From contig CAYXFD010000003.1 in NCBI GenBank assembly GCA_964464175.1, forward strand, positions 95,006 to 159,005: DNA of 64,000 nt, read 5' to 3'. A program made the position numbers and the translations under genes. The notes below the pieces were generated by a model. That model saw only the letters and a program-made list of their open reading frames with translations, searched no databases and had not been told where the DNA came from. Source of the stretch: CAYXFD01 sp964464175. Its GTDB lineage: Bacteria; Cloacimonadota; Cloacimonadia; Cloacimonadales; JAJBBL01. This document shows, one piece after another, positions 18,145 to 27,147 of this stretch (its first letter is position 1; every line of letters begins with the position of its first letter).

Positions 18145-19434
18145 CTAACGAAGCAGGGTTAGTTTTCCTTTGCTTGAGATACCTTGGTTATTGTTAACCT
18201 TAAAGAGATAAATACCGGCAGCTGATCTGTTGCCTGATCCATCAAGACCATCCCATACGACATAATTCTCTGTAGTTACTATCTCCCTTACCTTCTGCCC
18301 TTTCAGATTAAAGATCGTTATCTGATGCTCTCCCCCGGAAAATGAGTCTCCGGAGAAAGAGGTTCTGCCCGAATCTCCCGGATGAAAATCGATAATGGTA
18401 CTTCCCCGGAAAGGATTTGGAAAAACAGAGATGGAATGTGAATTGGCAATAATCTCTTCCGCCTGGGTATTCTCCTCCGGAGAAAAGGTTATATCAATGG
18501 CACCTATCGCTGTTTGATAGGTCGTAACCAACTCTTCCTCGAAATCATAAACCCTGATAACCGAATTTGTGGAATAAGTACCGGCATCGGCAATCAACAG
18601 CCATTGATCATAAACAGCAAGAGCGGAACCACCTGATGAAAAAAGAGAACCGGAATCATGAATAATACCTAATTCCGGGGTTTCGTAAACAAAAACGCCT
18701 CCCCCGAAGGAATCTCCGACATATACTCTCCCGCCAGGTGTCTTAACAATATTGATCGGATAATTCGTCAGAGGTATAATATCCGTGATCTGATGACCGG
18801 CAGTATCGATAACAGCAATTTTTCCTGTCTCGTCAGCATAATTACCGGTGCAGACAAGATGGAGCGAGCCGTAGTCATCGACTATCATTCTCTGGGGATT
18901 AACAGGTACCGGCAGAGTTGACGATACAGTAAAACCAGGCAGATCGATAATTGTCAGTTCTCCCGGGAGGTAATCCGGGTATTGGAACCCGGAATTGGCA
19001 ACATAGAGATGATCATTATAGATAAGAAGTCCTTGCGGTGCTGTCCCCACAGTCAATTCAGCGGCTACTGTCTCGGAAGCAAGATCGATCTTATAAACCC
19101 TGTTAGAGAGCAAACCCGTCACATAAGCAAACCCCTCGTGGATGACAATATCGTAAGGATTCGAGTAGTTTTCTATGACAATTGTACCGGAAACCGTTCC
19201 GCTCTCGCCGTCAATTTTGTAGATATTGTTGTCACCGGAATTAGTCAGATATATATAGCCGTTCGCCATAACCATCTGATTAGGATACAACCCGGTTACG
19301 GCAAATGAATTGTTTACCGTCTCCGAGGTCAGCTCGATCCTGCTTATCGTTTGACTGATGGTATTGAGTACGAATAATTCCCCCTGCAAATATACCGCTC
19401 CTAAAAGAATCCATGCTAAGATAAATGTTTTCAT
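18145..19434 (-). CDS. Secreted YVTN-type beta-propeller protein with C-terminal sorting domain
   Basis: A signal peptide (MKTFILAWILLGAVYLQGEL) precedes about six or seven repeats such as NNIYKIDGESGTV, NRVYKIDLASETV and HLYVANSG. These match the YVTN/NHL surface-antigen beta-propeller pattern. The C-terminal 90 residues form a FlgD-like sorting domain: SVFPNPFRGSTIIDF, ITIFNLKGQKVREI, WDGLDGSGNRSAAGIYLF. The protein is probably surface-exposed. It lies 47 bases downstream of the TonB-dependent receptor gene and may be co-transcribed with it. Confidence 0.82.
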   Translation of the reverse strand: MKTFILAWILLGAVYLQGELFVLNTISQTISRIELTSETVNNSFAVTGLYPNQMVMANGYIYLTNSGDNNIYKIDGESGTVSGTIVIENYSNPYDIVIHEGFAYVTGLLSNRVYKIDLASETVAAELTVGTAPQGLLIYNDHLYVANSGFQYPDYLPGELTIIDLPGFTVSSTLPVPVNPQRMIVDDYGSLHLVCTGNYADETGKIAVIDTAGHQITDIIPLTNYPINIVKTPGGRVYVGDSFGGGVFVYETPELGIIHDSGSLFSSGGSALAVYDQWLLIADAGTYSTNSVIRVYDFEEELVTTYQTAIGAIDITFSPEENTQAEEIIANSHSISVFPNPFRGSTIIDFHPGDSGRTSFSGDSFSGGEHQITIFNLKGQKVREIVTTENYVVWDGLDGSGNRSAAGIYLFKVNNNQGISSKGKLTLLR

Positions 19435-19481
19435 GCTGATTAGCTCCTTATTTATCGTTTTTTTTTTGATACTTATATAGT

Positions 19482-21857
19482 TTATCGCTGGTAGCTGACC
19501 TTCAGATTTAACAGCCAGTTAAAGCCCGGCTGCGGTGTATAACTGTATATCTCATAACGGGCAGCAAAAATGTTATTCAATAAAAGAGAGAACTGCCAGT
19601 TCAAGCTCAACCCCGGAAAACTCACCCCTATTTCCGTATCCGTCAGATGATATGAGGAGAGACTTCCAATTAGCTGATCGGGTGTTGACCATTGGATCCC
19701 GGTGTAGGAGTGGGATACCCGGAAAAAAAGAGACGAATATCTGAGATGCAGCTGAAGATTAAAACTCTCCTCCGGGATATAGAGGAGTTTCTTGTTATAA
19801 AGATAGCCGGGAGTATTATCGTTCTCCCGCGATTTATTTAAAGCCTCTGTTTTCAGCCAGGATGCCGTGAGGGTAAGAAAGCCCGGCAGGTAGTATTCTA
19901 CGCTTATTTGCAGATTACGAATTTCGGCAGATGCTACATTTCCCGGTTTCCAGCCGGTTATCGAACGATACCAGTAGATAAGGTCTGTTATCCTGCTGTG
20001 ATGGTACTCTATCCGGCTATTAAGATTGAATAGATTTACTTCAGAGAATAGATTTATACTTAAGGATTTTTCGGTTTCAAGCTCCGGATTTCCTGTCGTT
20101 TGGGAATCACCTTTCCAGTAGAGATCGTAAAAAGAGGGGAGACTGTAGTTCCTGCTGACTCCGCCGCCAAGCGTTAAATAGAGTGGATAGTAAAAAATGA
20201 ACGCCGAGCTATACCGCCAGGAAAGATAAGGCTTCCAGGCTTTATCCTGCTCTTTTTCCGGGTCCTTAGCCCGGCGGGAATAATACTCGAACCTCCCGGA
20301 AAGATCGTTATTCCAATCGAAAACAGATACCGGAAACAAGAAATTACTCCGGACAGCAAAGGCATAGTTTTCCTGTTTCACTGCGGGAATGACCTTAGCT
20401 TCGAAGAGGTCATCCAGATAAGAAAAATCTTCCCGGTTGTATTCCAGCCCTATGTCGGTTATCGGGTTTACAATTTGCTCCCAGAGAGAAGCCGAGACTG
20501 CTCTGCGGTTTGTCCGGAGGGGAGAGAGCTTGAAATGCAGCCCGCTCTTAGTATCTTTCTGCTCATTTTTTGCATAGAACATCTGATGAGGTGCTCTTGT
20601 GTTATCATAGACTACCCTGTTGTCATGGTGGTAAGCCGTTAATTCGGATATGAAGTTTTTTGCCGGTAGTTTTACCGCGAGATAGTTATTAACAGATACC
20701 CCCTCTAAACGGGCATCTCTATAGAGAATCTCATAATTCGTCGGTCCCGGAAGCTTATTGTCAAATTCCAGCAGTTCAAGCTTATAGGTTACTTCCGGTA
20801 CTATTCCGGAAGTAATCCCCAGACTTCCCTGCAATCTGAGATGGAGATTCTGTGAAAATTTATCGTTGTAGTCACGGATCTTTTCCTCCCCCTGGGAATC
20901 CTGATAGGAAAAGTTGTTCTTTGCCCTACCTCTCTCTGCATAAAGACTTAATCCTGCATCTCCGAGCCAATACCTTTTAGGGGTAGTAAAGCGATGATAA
21001 AGGGATACTGAAGTCTTTTGAGCTCCGAAAGATCCGAATTCCTGCCCCAAGCTCATTTCATAGCGGCTATGAGGGTATCTCGTGTTAATATTGATCAGAC
21101 CCCCTATCGCTCCCGCCCCTTTGAAGGACGATCCACCACCCTTGATTATCTCTATACTTTCGATTATCCCGGTTGGTATGGTTGAAATATCAAAAGGCTG
21201 TCCACCCCGGTTAAGCGGAATTCCATCGAGTAAAATGATAGTATGCCGGGTATGGTGTCCCAAAATGGAAACCGTCTGCCGTTCCCCCTTTAACTGCAGA
21301 CCCGATACTGTGATCTCGGGGTAATCTCTCAGTATCTCGTACAGCTCTCTCCCTTTTAGTTCCGCGGTTACCGGGATAAGTATCTTCATCTCACTCTGAC
21401 CGGAAACCGTCTCTCTTCTGTGCGATACAGAGAGACCTTCAACCGGTACCGCCTCTCTCTGCATAACTACAACTTCAAGCTCTGATAACTCCCTGAAGGT
21501 CAGGACAAGCGATTCATAACCGTATCGGTAGAACTTAAGGAGTTCATTGCTGTCGAGACCCTGAAGGGTATAGAGGCCTCTGTCGTCGGTGACAGCTAAT
21601 ATCGCCCCTTCCCTGTAAATAACGACATTATCAAGATAAGCTCCTTCGGAAGTAATCACCCTCCCGGCAGCTTCCGGTAAAAGATCTTTTGCATCAGCCC
21701 TTTCATTTCTGTCAGAATAAGATCCTGATTTTAACTGTGAAAATGGAAGCAGAAAAAAAATGAGCGAGAGAAAAAACATCAAAGAGACTTTGAGATGCAG
21801 ATCGCCTAATGTTTTCAGTCTATACCCTTTCTGCCTGATACTTCGTCTCCTTCCCAT
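19482..21857 (-). CDS. btuB: TonB-dependent outer-membrane receptor, probably for cobalamin
   Basis: The 791-residue protein has a signal segment (VSLMFFLSLIFFLLPFSQ) and a carboxypeptidase regulatory-like domain (GRVITSEGAYLDNVVIYR). A plug domain follows, with VSILGHHTRHTIILLDGIP, GIIESIEIIKGGGSSFKGAGAIGG and INTRYP, then a long beta-barrel ending in an aromatic-rich strand. GAGGAG precedes the ATG. It starts nine bases after the btuD-like ATPase gene, and the cluster is associated with a cobalamin riboswitch upstream of btuF, so B12 or a corrinoid is the likely ligand. Substrate assignment is by context; the barrel alone does not prove it. Confidence 0.8.
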   Translation of the reverse strand: MGRRRSIRQKGYRLKTLGDLHLKVSLMFFLSLIFFLLPFSQLKSGSYSDRNERADAKDLLPEAAGRVITSEGAYLDNVVIYREGAILAVTDDRGLYTLQGLDSNELLKFYRYGYESLVLTFRELSELEVVVMQREAVPVEGLSVSHRRETVSGQSEMKILIPVTAELKGRELYEILRDYPEITVSGLQLKGERQTVSILGHHTRHTIILLDGIPLNRGGQPFDISTIPTGIIESIEIIKGGGSSFKGAGAIGGLININTRYPHSRYEMSLGQEFGSFGAQKTSVSLYHRFTTPKRYWLGDAGLSLYAERGRAKNNFSYQDSQGEEKIRDYNDKFSQNLHLRLQGSLGITSGIVPEVTYKLELLEFDNKLPGPTNYEILYRDARLEGVSVNNYLAVKLPAKNFISELTAYHHDNRVVYDNTRAPHQMFYAKNEQKDTKSGLHFKLSPLRTNRRAVSASLWEQIVNPITDIGLEYNREDFSYLDDLFEAKVIPAVKQENYAFAVRSNFLFPVSVFDWNNDLSGRFEYYSRRAKDPEKEQDKAWKPYLSWRYSSAFIFYYPLYLTLGGGVSRNYSLPSFYDLYWKGDSQTTGNPELETEKSLSINLFSEVNLFNLNSRIEYHHSRITDLIYWYRSITGWKPGNVASAEIRNLQISVEYYLPGFLTLTASWLKTEALNKSRENDNTPGYLYNKKLLYIPEESFNLQLHLRYSSLFFRVSHSYTGIQWSTPDQLIGSLSSYHLTDTEIGVSFPGLSLNWQFSLLLNNIFAARYEIYSYTPQPGFNWLLNLKVSYQR

Positions 21858-21866
21858 AATTCTCCT

Positions 21867-22649
21867 CTATTTCTGTCCGCTGCCCGGGTAGAAGATATTT
21901 GGTTTGCCGGAATACGGATTCTGGAAAACCTTTAATTCTGTACCATACAGTTTCTTGAAATTCGTTGAGGTTACTACCTTTTCCGGCTCGCCAGCGGCAA
22001 AAAGCCTGCCGTCTTTCAGAACAATTATGCGGTCACAATAATCGGCAGAGAGATTTATGTTGTGGGAAATCAAAATGATCAGTTTCTTATGACTCCGGTT
22101 AATCTCCGACAGCAGTTTAATGATATCTAACTGATGATTGATATCAAGGTGTACAAGGGCTTCGTCGAGCAGGATTATCTCCGTATTCTGAACCAAGGCA
22201 CGGGCAATATTGACTCTCTGCTTTTCTCCTCCGCTGAGCTGAGAATACGGTTTGTCCCTGAATTCGGAAAGATGCAGTTCCTCTAATGTCTTGTCAACCT
22301 CTCTCCTGTCTTGGACAGAATAGGTCTGCCAGTAGTTTATGTAGGGATATCTCCCCATCAAAACCAATTCCCGCACTGTGTAATCAAATTGGTAATTGAT
22401 CTCCTGCGGAATGAGAGATATAAGCCTGGCAAGATCTTTACGTGTCCAGTCTTTGAGATTCTTCCCCTTGATCTCGATCTCCCCGCCGCTTAGAGGCAGA
22501 AACCCGATAATCGCCTTCAGCAAGGTTGTCTTGCCTGCTCCATTCGGTCCTAATATTGAACAGAATTCACCCCGGATGAAGTTCAGACTCAAATCATCTA
22601 TAACCTTGCGGTTGTAATATCCGGTAGTGATACTCTTAATTTTTAGCAT
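21867..22649 (-). CDS. btuD: ABC transporter ATP-binding protein, cobalamin/siderophore type
   Basis: The 260-residue ATPase has Walker A GPNGAGKTTLLKAI, Q-loop LIPQEINYQF, signature YSQLSGGEKQRVNIARAL, Walker B IILLDEALVHLD and the switch His in LISHNI. Note LVHLD in place of the usual TSHLD after the Walker B. The family is FecE/BtuD. The frame extends to 22715, but MLKIKSITTGYY at 22649 has GGGAGAAGA upstream and fits homologues. The matching permease and binding protein are 2.6 kb away (25.3-27.05 kb), with an oppositely oriented iron-sulfur cassette between. Confidence 0.88.
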   Translation of the reverse strand: MLKIKSITTGYYNRKVIDDLSLNFIRGEFCSILGPNGAGKTTLLKAIIGFLPLSGGEIEIKGKNLKDWTRKDLARLISLIPQEINYQFDYTVRELVLMGRYPYINYWQTYSVQDRREVDKTLEELHLSEFRDKPYSQLSGGEKQRVNIARALVQNTEIILLDEALVHLDINHQLDIIKLLSEINRSHKKLIILISHNINLSADYCDRIIVLKDGRLFAAGEPEKVVTSTNFKKLYGTELKVFQNPYSGKPNIFYPGSGQK

Positions 22650-22783
22650 CTTATCTTCTCCCTTTAAACCATCATTCAGCAAAAATCGCTCTTCTTGTTT
22701 CTCTGCCGCTAACAATTCGAAAGAACTCTGCTCTTCGTGAAAGATTAACTTTATCCCTTATCCCTTTGCTTTAATCCCCTAAT

Positions 22784-22837
22784 CTCAAAGCAGAGGAATG
22801 GATTTTCTTTTCATTATAGTTCCTAACCTGCTTTGAG
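22784..22837 (-). promoter_or_regulatory. Perfect 10-bp inverted repeat spanning a TATAAT element upstream of btuD
   Basis: CTCAAAGCAG at 22784-22793 is the exact reverse complement of CTGCTTTGAG at 22828-22837. The 34-base interval contains TATAAT on the minus strand (plus coordinates 22813-22818), about 165 bases upstream of the btuD ATG. The -35 match at optimal spacing is poor (TTAGCT). It could be a split operator flanking an activator-dependent promoter, or a hairpin in a longer transcript. Confidence 0.45.
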
Positions 22838-22942
22838 CTAAACGGCAAGGCAGACCAGGTACAAATTCCTTTTGGGGCGGCAGACCGGATATAGTAGCAA
22901 ACTGTCTTAGCGGGTGTATCGCTCACTTCTCTGAGAATTCAT

Positions 22943-22970
22943 TTGACAATTCCTACTAATTTACTATGTT
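22943..22970 (+). promoter_or_regulatory. Sigma-70-like promoter of the Rrf2-isc cassette
   Basis: TTGACA at 22943-22948 and TATGTT at 22965-22970 are spaced by 16 bases, and the Rrf2 start codon lies 16 bases further on. The very short leader means a repressor bound here, possibly Rrf2 itself, would block transcription directly. No clear IscR-type operator was recognised. Confidence 0.55.
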
Positions 22971-22986
22971 ATCGATAGGAGTTGAT

Positions 22987-23403
22987 ATGCTGAATACGAA
23001 AACCGAATACGCAATCAGGGGCTTGGTAGAAGTTGCCAGAAAAGGTAATAATAAACCGGTTGCCATCAGAGAAATTTGCGAAAAACAGCATCTTCCCCTT
23101 AAATACATGGAACAGATCTTCAGAAGCTTGAAAGGTGCCGGCTTGTTGAAAAGCATCAAAGGCTCCTGTGGCGGATATCTTCTTTACCGTCCTGCCGAGG
23201 AAATAACCCTGAAGGAGATCATGACCGCTATCAATGTCCGGCCGGCAAGACTCGATTGCTGCGGGCAGGACGGCGATAGAGAATACTGTATAGGTAACCC
23301 CTGTACCTTTTACAATGTTTGGGAAGAGATCGAAAGCGAACTGGACAATTATTTATCAAAGGTGACGTTAAAACGCTTTCTCATTCCCGGGGAGACAAAA
23401 TGA
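22987..23403 (+). CDS. Rrf2 family transcriptional regulator (IscR-like)
   Basis: This 138-residue winged-helix regulator begins MLNTKTEYAIRGLVEVAR and has the recognition region AIREICEKQHLPLKYMEQIF and wing KSIKGSCGGYLLYRP. Four cysteines in a short stretch (LDCCGQDGDREYCIGNPC) provide candidate ligands for an iron-sulfur cluster, as in IscR. The start at 22987 has AGGAG nearby; an earlier in-frame ATG at 22966 would fall in the promoter -10 element. The stop overlaps the next start (ATGA), so it is translationally coupled to the cysteine desulfurase, consistent with feedback control of cluster assembly. Confidence 0.9.
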   Translation: MLNTKTEYAIRGLVEVARKGNNKPVAIREICEKQHLPLKYMEQIFRSLKGAGLLKSIKGSCGGYLLYRPAEEITLKEIMTAINVRPARLDCCGQDGDREYCIGNPCTFYNVWEEIESELDNYLSKVTLKRFLIPGETK

Positions 23404-24578
23404 AAGAGAGAAGACTATATTTCAATAATTGCCTTACTGCCAAACCGGCTCCGGAAGTAGTCGAGGCAATGCTTCCGTATCTGCGGGAAAACTATTATTA
23501 CCCGGAAAACTTCAACCGTACCGGAACAGAATCCTCAAAAAACCTGACGCGTTGGAAGCAGACAGTGGCTGCTACCATCGGAGCGGCAGCGGAAGAGATC
23601 CATTTCACCTCCGGAGGAACTATTGCTAACAACATTGCTATCAAAGGATTTCTTCTGGCAAATGCCGCCAAAGGAAATCATCTGATCTGTTCTGTTGTAG
23701 ATTACCCCGATCTTTTAGCTAATGCCGGATTTTTCGAGCAGAGCGGATTTGAGGTTACTTACTTACAGGTCGACGAGGAGGGGTTTATTGATCTGGAACA
23801 ACTCAAAAAATCTCTCAGAAAAGAGACTATTCTCTTTATGACTACCTCTGCCAACCATACTGTCGGAACGATCCAGCCTTTAGCAGAGATCAGAAAAATT
23901 CTCGACTCTGCCGGTCACCATATATACATTCATGCCGATGCTTGTGAGGCTTACGGCAGAATTCCCATCGCTGTCAACAATCCGCATATTGATATGATGT
24001 CAGTAAGCGGACACAAGATATATGGTCCTCAGGGCTCAGGTTTCCTATATCTCCGTAAAGGGGTTAAGATTAATCCCCTGATTCATGGTATCGTCAGGCT
24101 CGATGACTTGCAAACCGGGGGACTGAGCGTTGCCAATACAGCCGGACTGGTAAAAGCAATAGAACTGATCTTTGCAGATTTTGAGGAATACATCGGGCAT
24201 CTCCGCGAACTGAACAGCTACTTCCTGGAAAAAGTCCGGGAAAAGATCCCCTATATTATGGTTAACGGACCCGTAGGAGACCAAAGAGCTCCCCATAACA
24301 TGAATATCACCTTTGACTATATCGAAGGTGAGGCAATAATGCTGATGCTCGACCAGTACGAAGTATCGGTTGCTACCGGTAGTGCCTGTGCCTCTCAGGG
24401 ATTGAAACCGAACTATGTTCTCAAAGCTATGGGAAGAAGTCATGAACAGGCACACGGTTCCATGAAATTCACCTTCAGCCGCTATCTAAACAAACAGGAT
24501 ATCGATGAATTAGTTGACAGATTGGTACCTGTTGTTGAGAAGCTCCGGGAAGGAAGTACCCTCTACCCGGGTAACTGA
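23400..24578 (+). CDS. Cysteine desulfurase, NifS/IscS family
   Basis: The enzyme is PLP-dependent and mobilises sulfur from cysteine. Key segments are EIHFTSGGTIANNIAI, HADACEAYGRIP, the PLP-lysine motif SGHKIYGPQGSGF (Lys about 204) and the catalytic cysteine loop ATGSACASQG (Cys about 328). The first residues YFNNCLTAKPAPEVVEAM replace the usual YLDNNATT start. That variant is seen in some anaerobe enzymes. Start 23400 overlaps the Rrf2 stop; GGGGAGA lies upstream. Partner of the IscU-like gene 23 bases downstream. Confidence 0.93.
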   Translation: MKERRLYFNNCLTAKPAPEVVEAMLPYLRENYYYPENFNRTGTESSKNLTRWKQTVAATIGAAAEEIHFTSGGTIANNIAIKGFLLANAAKGNHLICSVVDYPDLLANAGFFEQSGFEVTYLQVDEEGFIDLEQLKKSLRKETILFMTTSANHTVGTIQPLAEIRKILDSAGHHIYIHADACEAYGRIPIAVNNPHIDMMSVSGHKIYGPQGSGFLYLRKGVKINPLIHGIVRLDDLQTGGLSVANTAGLVKAIELIFADFEEYIGHLRELNSYFLEKVREKIPYIMVNGPVGDQRAPHNMNITFDYIEGEAIMLMLDQYEVSVATGSACASQGLKPNYVLKAMGRSHEQAHGSMKFTFSRYLNKQDIDELVDRLVPVVEKLREGSTLYPGN

Positions 24579-24601
24579 TTATTAAGAAATGGAGTTCTTA
24601 G

Positions 24602-25225
24602 ATGGAATATTCGGAAAAAGTATTAGATCATTTCATGAATCCCCGTAACCGGGGAAAGTTAGACAATCCCGATGCCGTAGCTACCGAGGGAAGCCCCGCC
24701 TGTGGCGACCAGGTTACAGTTTATCTCAAGGTCAATCCGGAATCCCTGATTATCGAAGACATCAAATTCCAGTCCTACGGCTGCGCCTCAAATATCGCTA
24801 CAGGTTCGATCATCACCGAAATGGCTAAAGGCAAAACTCTAACAGAGGCCAAAGAGATCGACTGGAAAGATGCCGCTTCTGCCCTGGACGGTCTTCCCCC
24901 CATAAAGATGCACTGCTCGGTTCTGGCGGTTGATACCCTCAGGGCTGCTGTCAAGGAATACGAGGTCTCCCACAATCTCGCCCCAAAAGAGGAGTTCTCC
25001 AAGCAGACGATTGTTATCGAACTGGACAAGATCCTCTATCCGAAAGTAGGGAAGAGCATCGTTTCTCTCAAAATGGTGAAATACGTAGGCTGGGACAAAG
25101 GCATAGCAGTCATCGATCTCGATATCCCGAAATTCGACGAATACCGCGATAATATCATCGATGAGATAAAAGAGCATCTGGAAAAATATCCCGAGATAAA
25201 AGATATCAAGATAACTATGTCCTGA
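24602..25225 (+). CDS. IscU-type iron-sulfur scaffold fused to a DUF59/MIP18-like domain
   Basis: Residues 1-125 are an IscU/NifU-N scaffold with the three ligand cysteines at 34 (SPACGDQV, with Asp36), 61 (SYGCASNIA) and 105 (MHCSVLA). Residues 134-207 form a second domain with LYPKVGKSIVSLKMVKYV and a C-terminal LEKYPEIKDIKITM. Its pattern resembles the DUF59/MIP18 family of iron-sulfur assembly factors rather than the usual CxxC NifU C-terminal domain. The scaffold identity is secure; the second-domain assignment is inference. Third gene of the Rrf2-desulfurase operon. Confidence 0.85.
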   Translation: MEYSEKVLDHFMNPRNRGKLDNPDAVATEGSPACGDQVTVYLKVNPESLIIEDIKFQSYGCASNIATGSIITEMAKGKTLTEAKEIDWKDAASALDGLPPIKMHCSVLAVDTLRAAVKEYEVSHNLAPKEEFSKQTIVIELDKILYPKVGKSIVSLKMVKYVGWDKGIAVIDLDIPKFDEYRDNIIDEIKEHLEKYPEIKDIKITMS

Positions 25226-25285
25226 GTTGGCTAAGAACAGTCCATAGCCGTTAATCTTTCACGAAATGTGCCGGTAAAAGACCTG

Positions 25286-26233
25286 TTATCTATTTTTAGC
25301 GAAACAGTAGATAAAGAACGGACAACCGATGAAGGCAGTTATTATCCCCACCGGTATCTCAATAACTATCAAATGCATTGCCAGAAAATCACATAAGATC
25401 AAAAAGACAGCCCCCCCGAAGGAACTGAGAAGAAAGACACGCCGCTGATCATTACCGAACAGCATTCTGATAATGTGAGGAACAAGGAGACCGACAAATC
25501 CGATGATCCCGGCATAAGCAACCGTAAAGCCGACCAGCAGCGAACTGATCACAAAAACATTACGCCTGAGACTCTTAACTTCGATACCCAGACTTGAAGC
25601 CACCAGATCACCGCTGGTCAGAATATTGAGCCTGTCGGAGAGGGTGTAGAGATAGAACATTAATAAGAGGGCAATTCCCACGATTATCCGGAACATCAAC
25701 CACTCTCTGACACTGAAAATATGACCGAGATTACCCATCAAAACACCAATGATACTCCCTAATTCCTGCTGGTTGAAATAGAGCAGAAGGGAGATCAGGG
25801 AAGCACAAAACATCCCGGCAATGATCCCCGATAGCAGTAACTTTGTACTGCTGAAGAAACCACCTATCTGGGCTAAATACCAAACCGTCAGGATCATAAG
25901 AAGGGCTCCGGCAAAAGCAAAGAACGGAACAAAAAGATAAAGACCCAGAACTATAGCCCCCACTGCTCCCAACGCTGCCCCGGAAGAGACGCCGAGAATA
26001 TACGGCTCAGCAAGGGGATTGTTCAGCATTATCTGATAGACTGACCCAACTCCACCCAGAACAAAACCGCAGAGAAAGGTGAGTAATAATCTGGGAAAAC
26101 GAACCTGAGAAATAATAAAACCGGAACCAGTTCTATAGGTCAGATAGAAATAGATTATCAGGGAAGAGAGGAGTATGAACAGGATTACCTTCATTACTCC
26201 GTATATCCCCTTATTTAACTGTATCTTTTTCAT
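25286..26233 (-). CDS. btuC: FecCD/BtuC-type ABC transporter permease
   Basis: The 315-residue protein is strongly hydrophobic, with about nine or ten membrane segments. It has the family signatures RFPRLLLTFLCGFVLGGVGS, NPLAEPYILGVSSGAALGAV and YAGIIGFVGLLVPHIIRML. It would form the membrane channel for a corrinoid or iron-chelate importer. Its ATG overlaps the stop of the binding-protein gene (ATGA). A cobalamin riboswitch upstream of that gene makes a corrinoid the best substrate guess. The ATPase gene is not adjacent, which is unusual for this family. Confidence 0.9.
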   Translation of the reverse strand: MKKIQLNKGIYGVMKVILFILLSSLIIYFYLTYRTGSGFIISQVRFPRLLLTFLCGFVLGGVGSVYQIMLNNPLAEPYILGVSSGAALGAVGAIVLGLYLFVPFFAFAGALLMILTVWYLAQIGGFFSSTKLLLSGIIAGMFCASLISLLLYFNQQELGSIIGVLMGNLGHIFSVREWLMFRIIVGIALLLMFYLYTLSDRLNILTSGDLVASSLGIEVKSLRRNVFVISSLLVGFTVAYAGIIGFVGLLVPHIIRMLFGNDQRRVFLLSSFGGAVFLILCDFLAMHLIVIEIPVGIITAFIGCPFFIYCFAKNR

Positions 26234-27054
26234 ATTCCCTGGAAAACCCTCTTCAGTATCCTCAGCCCCTCTGTTATTCTCGGTCCGGCTCGCAGAATGA
26301 GATCAGGATCGAGATCTTCTACCCCATAGATACGATCATTGCGGCAGGCTGAGATATACTGCCACCCCTTCCGGAATTTGATTTCCCGGGGTGTTACTCC
26401 GGGATAGGTAAGGATTATGATTTCCGGATCACTCCGAATAACATCCTCTGCCCTTACCCGGCTATAGTCCCGGGGCAGCTCGGTAAAAATATTCTCACCC
26501 CCAGCTATCTCTATCAATTCCCCCACAAAGGAATTCCGGGATACGCTCATTATCGGGTCGCCGTATATCTCTATATATACCCGTGGACGTTCTTCACCCT
26601 CAAAACGAAGGAAATTGATCTCTTCCCGCAGAGAATCCACAACAGTCTTACCCCGTTCTTCAATCTCCAGATAACGGGCGACCTCTTCGATGCCTGACAG
26701 TAATGCGCTTAATGACTGAGGATAGATCAGAACTGTTACAATACCGGCTTTACTCAATTCATGAGCCAAAAACTCCTGCTCCAAACCGGAAGTGAAAACA
26801 AGAGTCGGTTCCAGAGCAATGATTTTCTCCCTGCTGACTGCACCGAATCTGCCTACTTTTGCTATTTTTTGCAGGGGGAGAGGATAATCGGTTTCTTCGG
26901 TCACCCCGACAATGTTCTTCGTCCCTTGGAGCAGATAAACGATCTCTCCTACCTCGGGAGAGGTAACAACATAGCGGGGAGTTTCACTCTCTCGTTTCTC
27001 CCCGGTACAGGAGAACAAGAGAGCGAGAAGCAGAATGAATAAGATGTTTTTCAT
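26230..27054 (-). CDS. btuF: Cobalamin-type periplasmic binding lipoprotein
   Basis: A lipoprotein signal is followed by LLFSC with Cys16 as the lipid site. The mature part has the BtuF/helical-backbone binding fold: YVVTSPEVGEIVYLL, VGVTEETDYP, VGRFGAVSREKIIALEPTLVF and later AEDVIRSDPEIIILT. It would deliver corrinoid to the BtuC permease, with which it is coupled by overlap. Expression is very likely under the riboswitch whose 3' end is 93 bases upstream. The ribosome-binding site AGGATAG is at 27059-27065. Confidence 0.9.
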   Translation of the reverse strand: MKNILFILLLALLFSCTGEKRESETPRYVVTSPEVGEIVYLLQGTKNIVGVTEETDYPLPLQKIAKVGRFGAVSREKIIALEPTLVFTSGLEQEFLAHELSKAGIVTVLIYPQSLSALLSGIEEVARYLEIEERGKTVVDSLREEINFLRFEGEERPRVYIEIYGDPIMSVSRNSFVGELIEIAGGENIFTELPRDYSRVRAEDVIRSDPEIIILTYPGVTPREIKFRKGWQYISACRNDRIYGVEDLDPDLILRAGPRITEGLRILKRVFQGI

Positions 27055-27058
27055 ATCT

Positions 27059-27101
27059 CTATCCTCATAAAGCTGATACTAATGGAGCAGCAAAAGGATA
27101 G
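27059..27101 (-). promoter_or_regulatory. Ribosome-binding-site sequestering helix of the btuF leader
   Basis: On the minus strand the btuF Shine-Dalgarno AGGATAG (plus coordinates 27059-27065) is perfectly complementary over seven bases to CTATCCT (27095-27101), between the riboswitch aptamer and the start codon. No T-tract terminator is seen in this leader, so control is probably at translation initiation. Confidence 0.6.
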
Positions 27102-27147
27102 AATCTTCCGACTGTTCCTTCATCCGCGGAACTTAACCGAAGGACTC

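Larger units (their letters stand above)
22650..22986. other. Divergent control region between btuD and the Rrf2-isc genes
   Basis: This 337-base gap carries the minus-strand -10 element and inverted repeat described separately, a direct repeat of GGCAGACC at 22849-22856 and 22879-22886 (30-base period, about three helical turns), and the plus-strand promoter of the Rrf2 gene. No open frame of note is present. No cobalamin-riboswitch B12 box was seen here, so btuD does not appear to have its own riboswitch. Confidence 0.55.
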
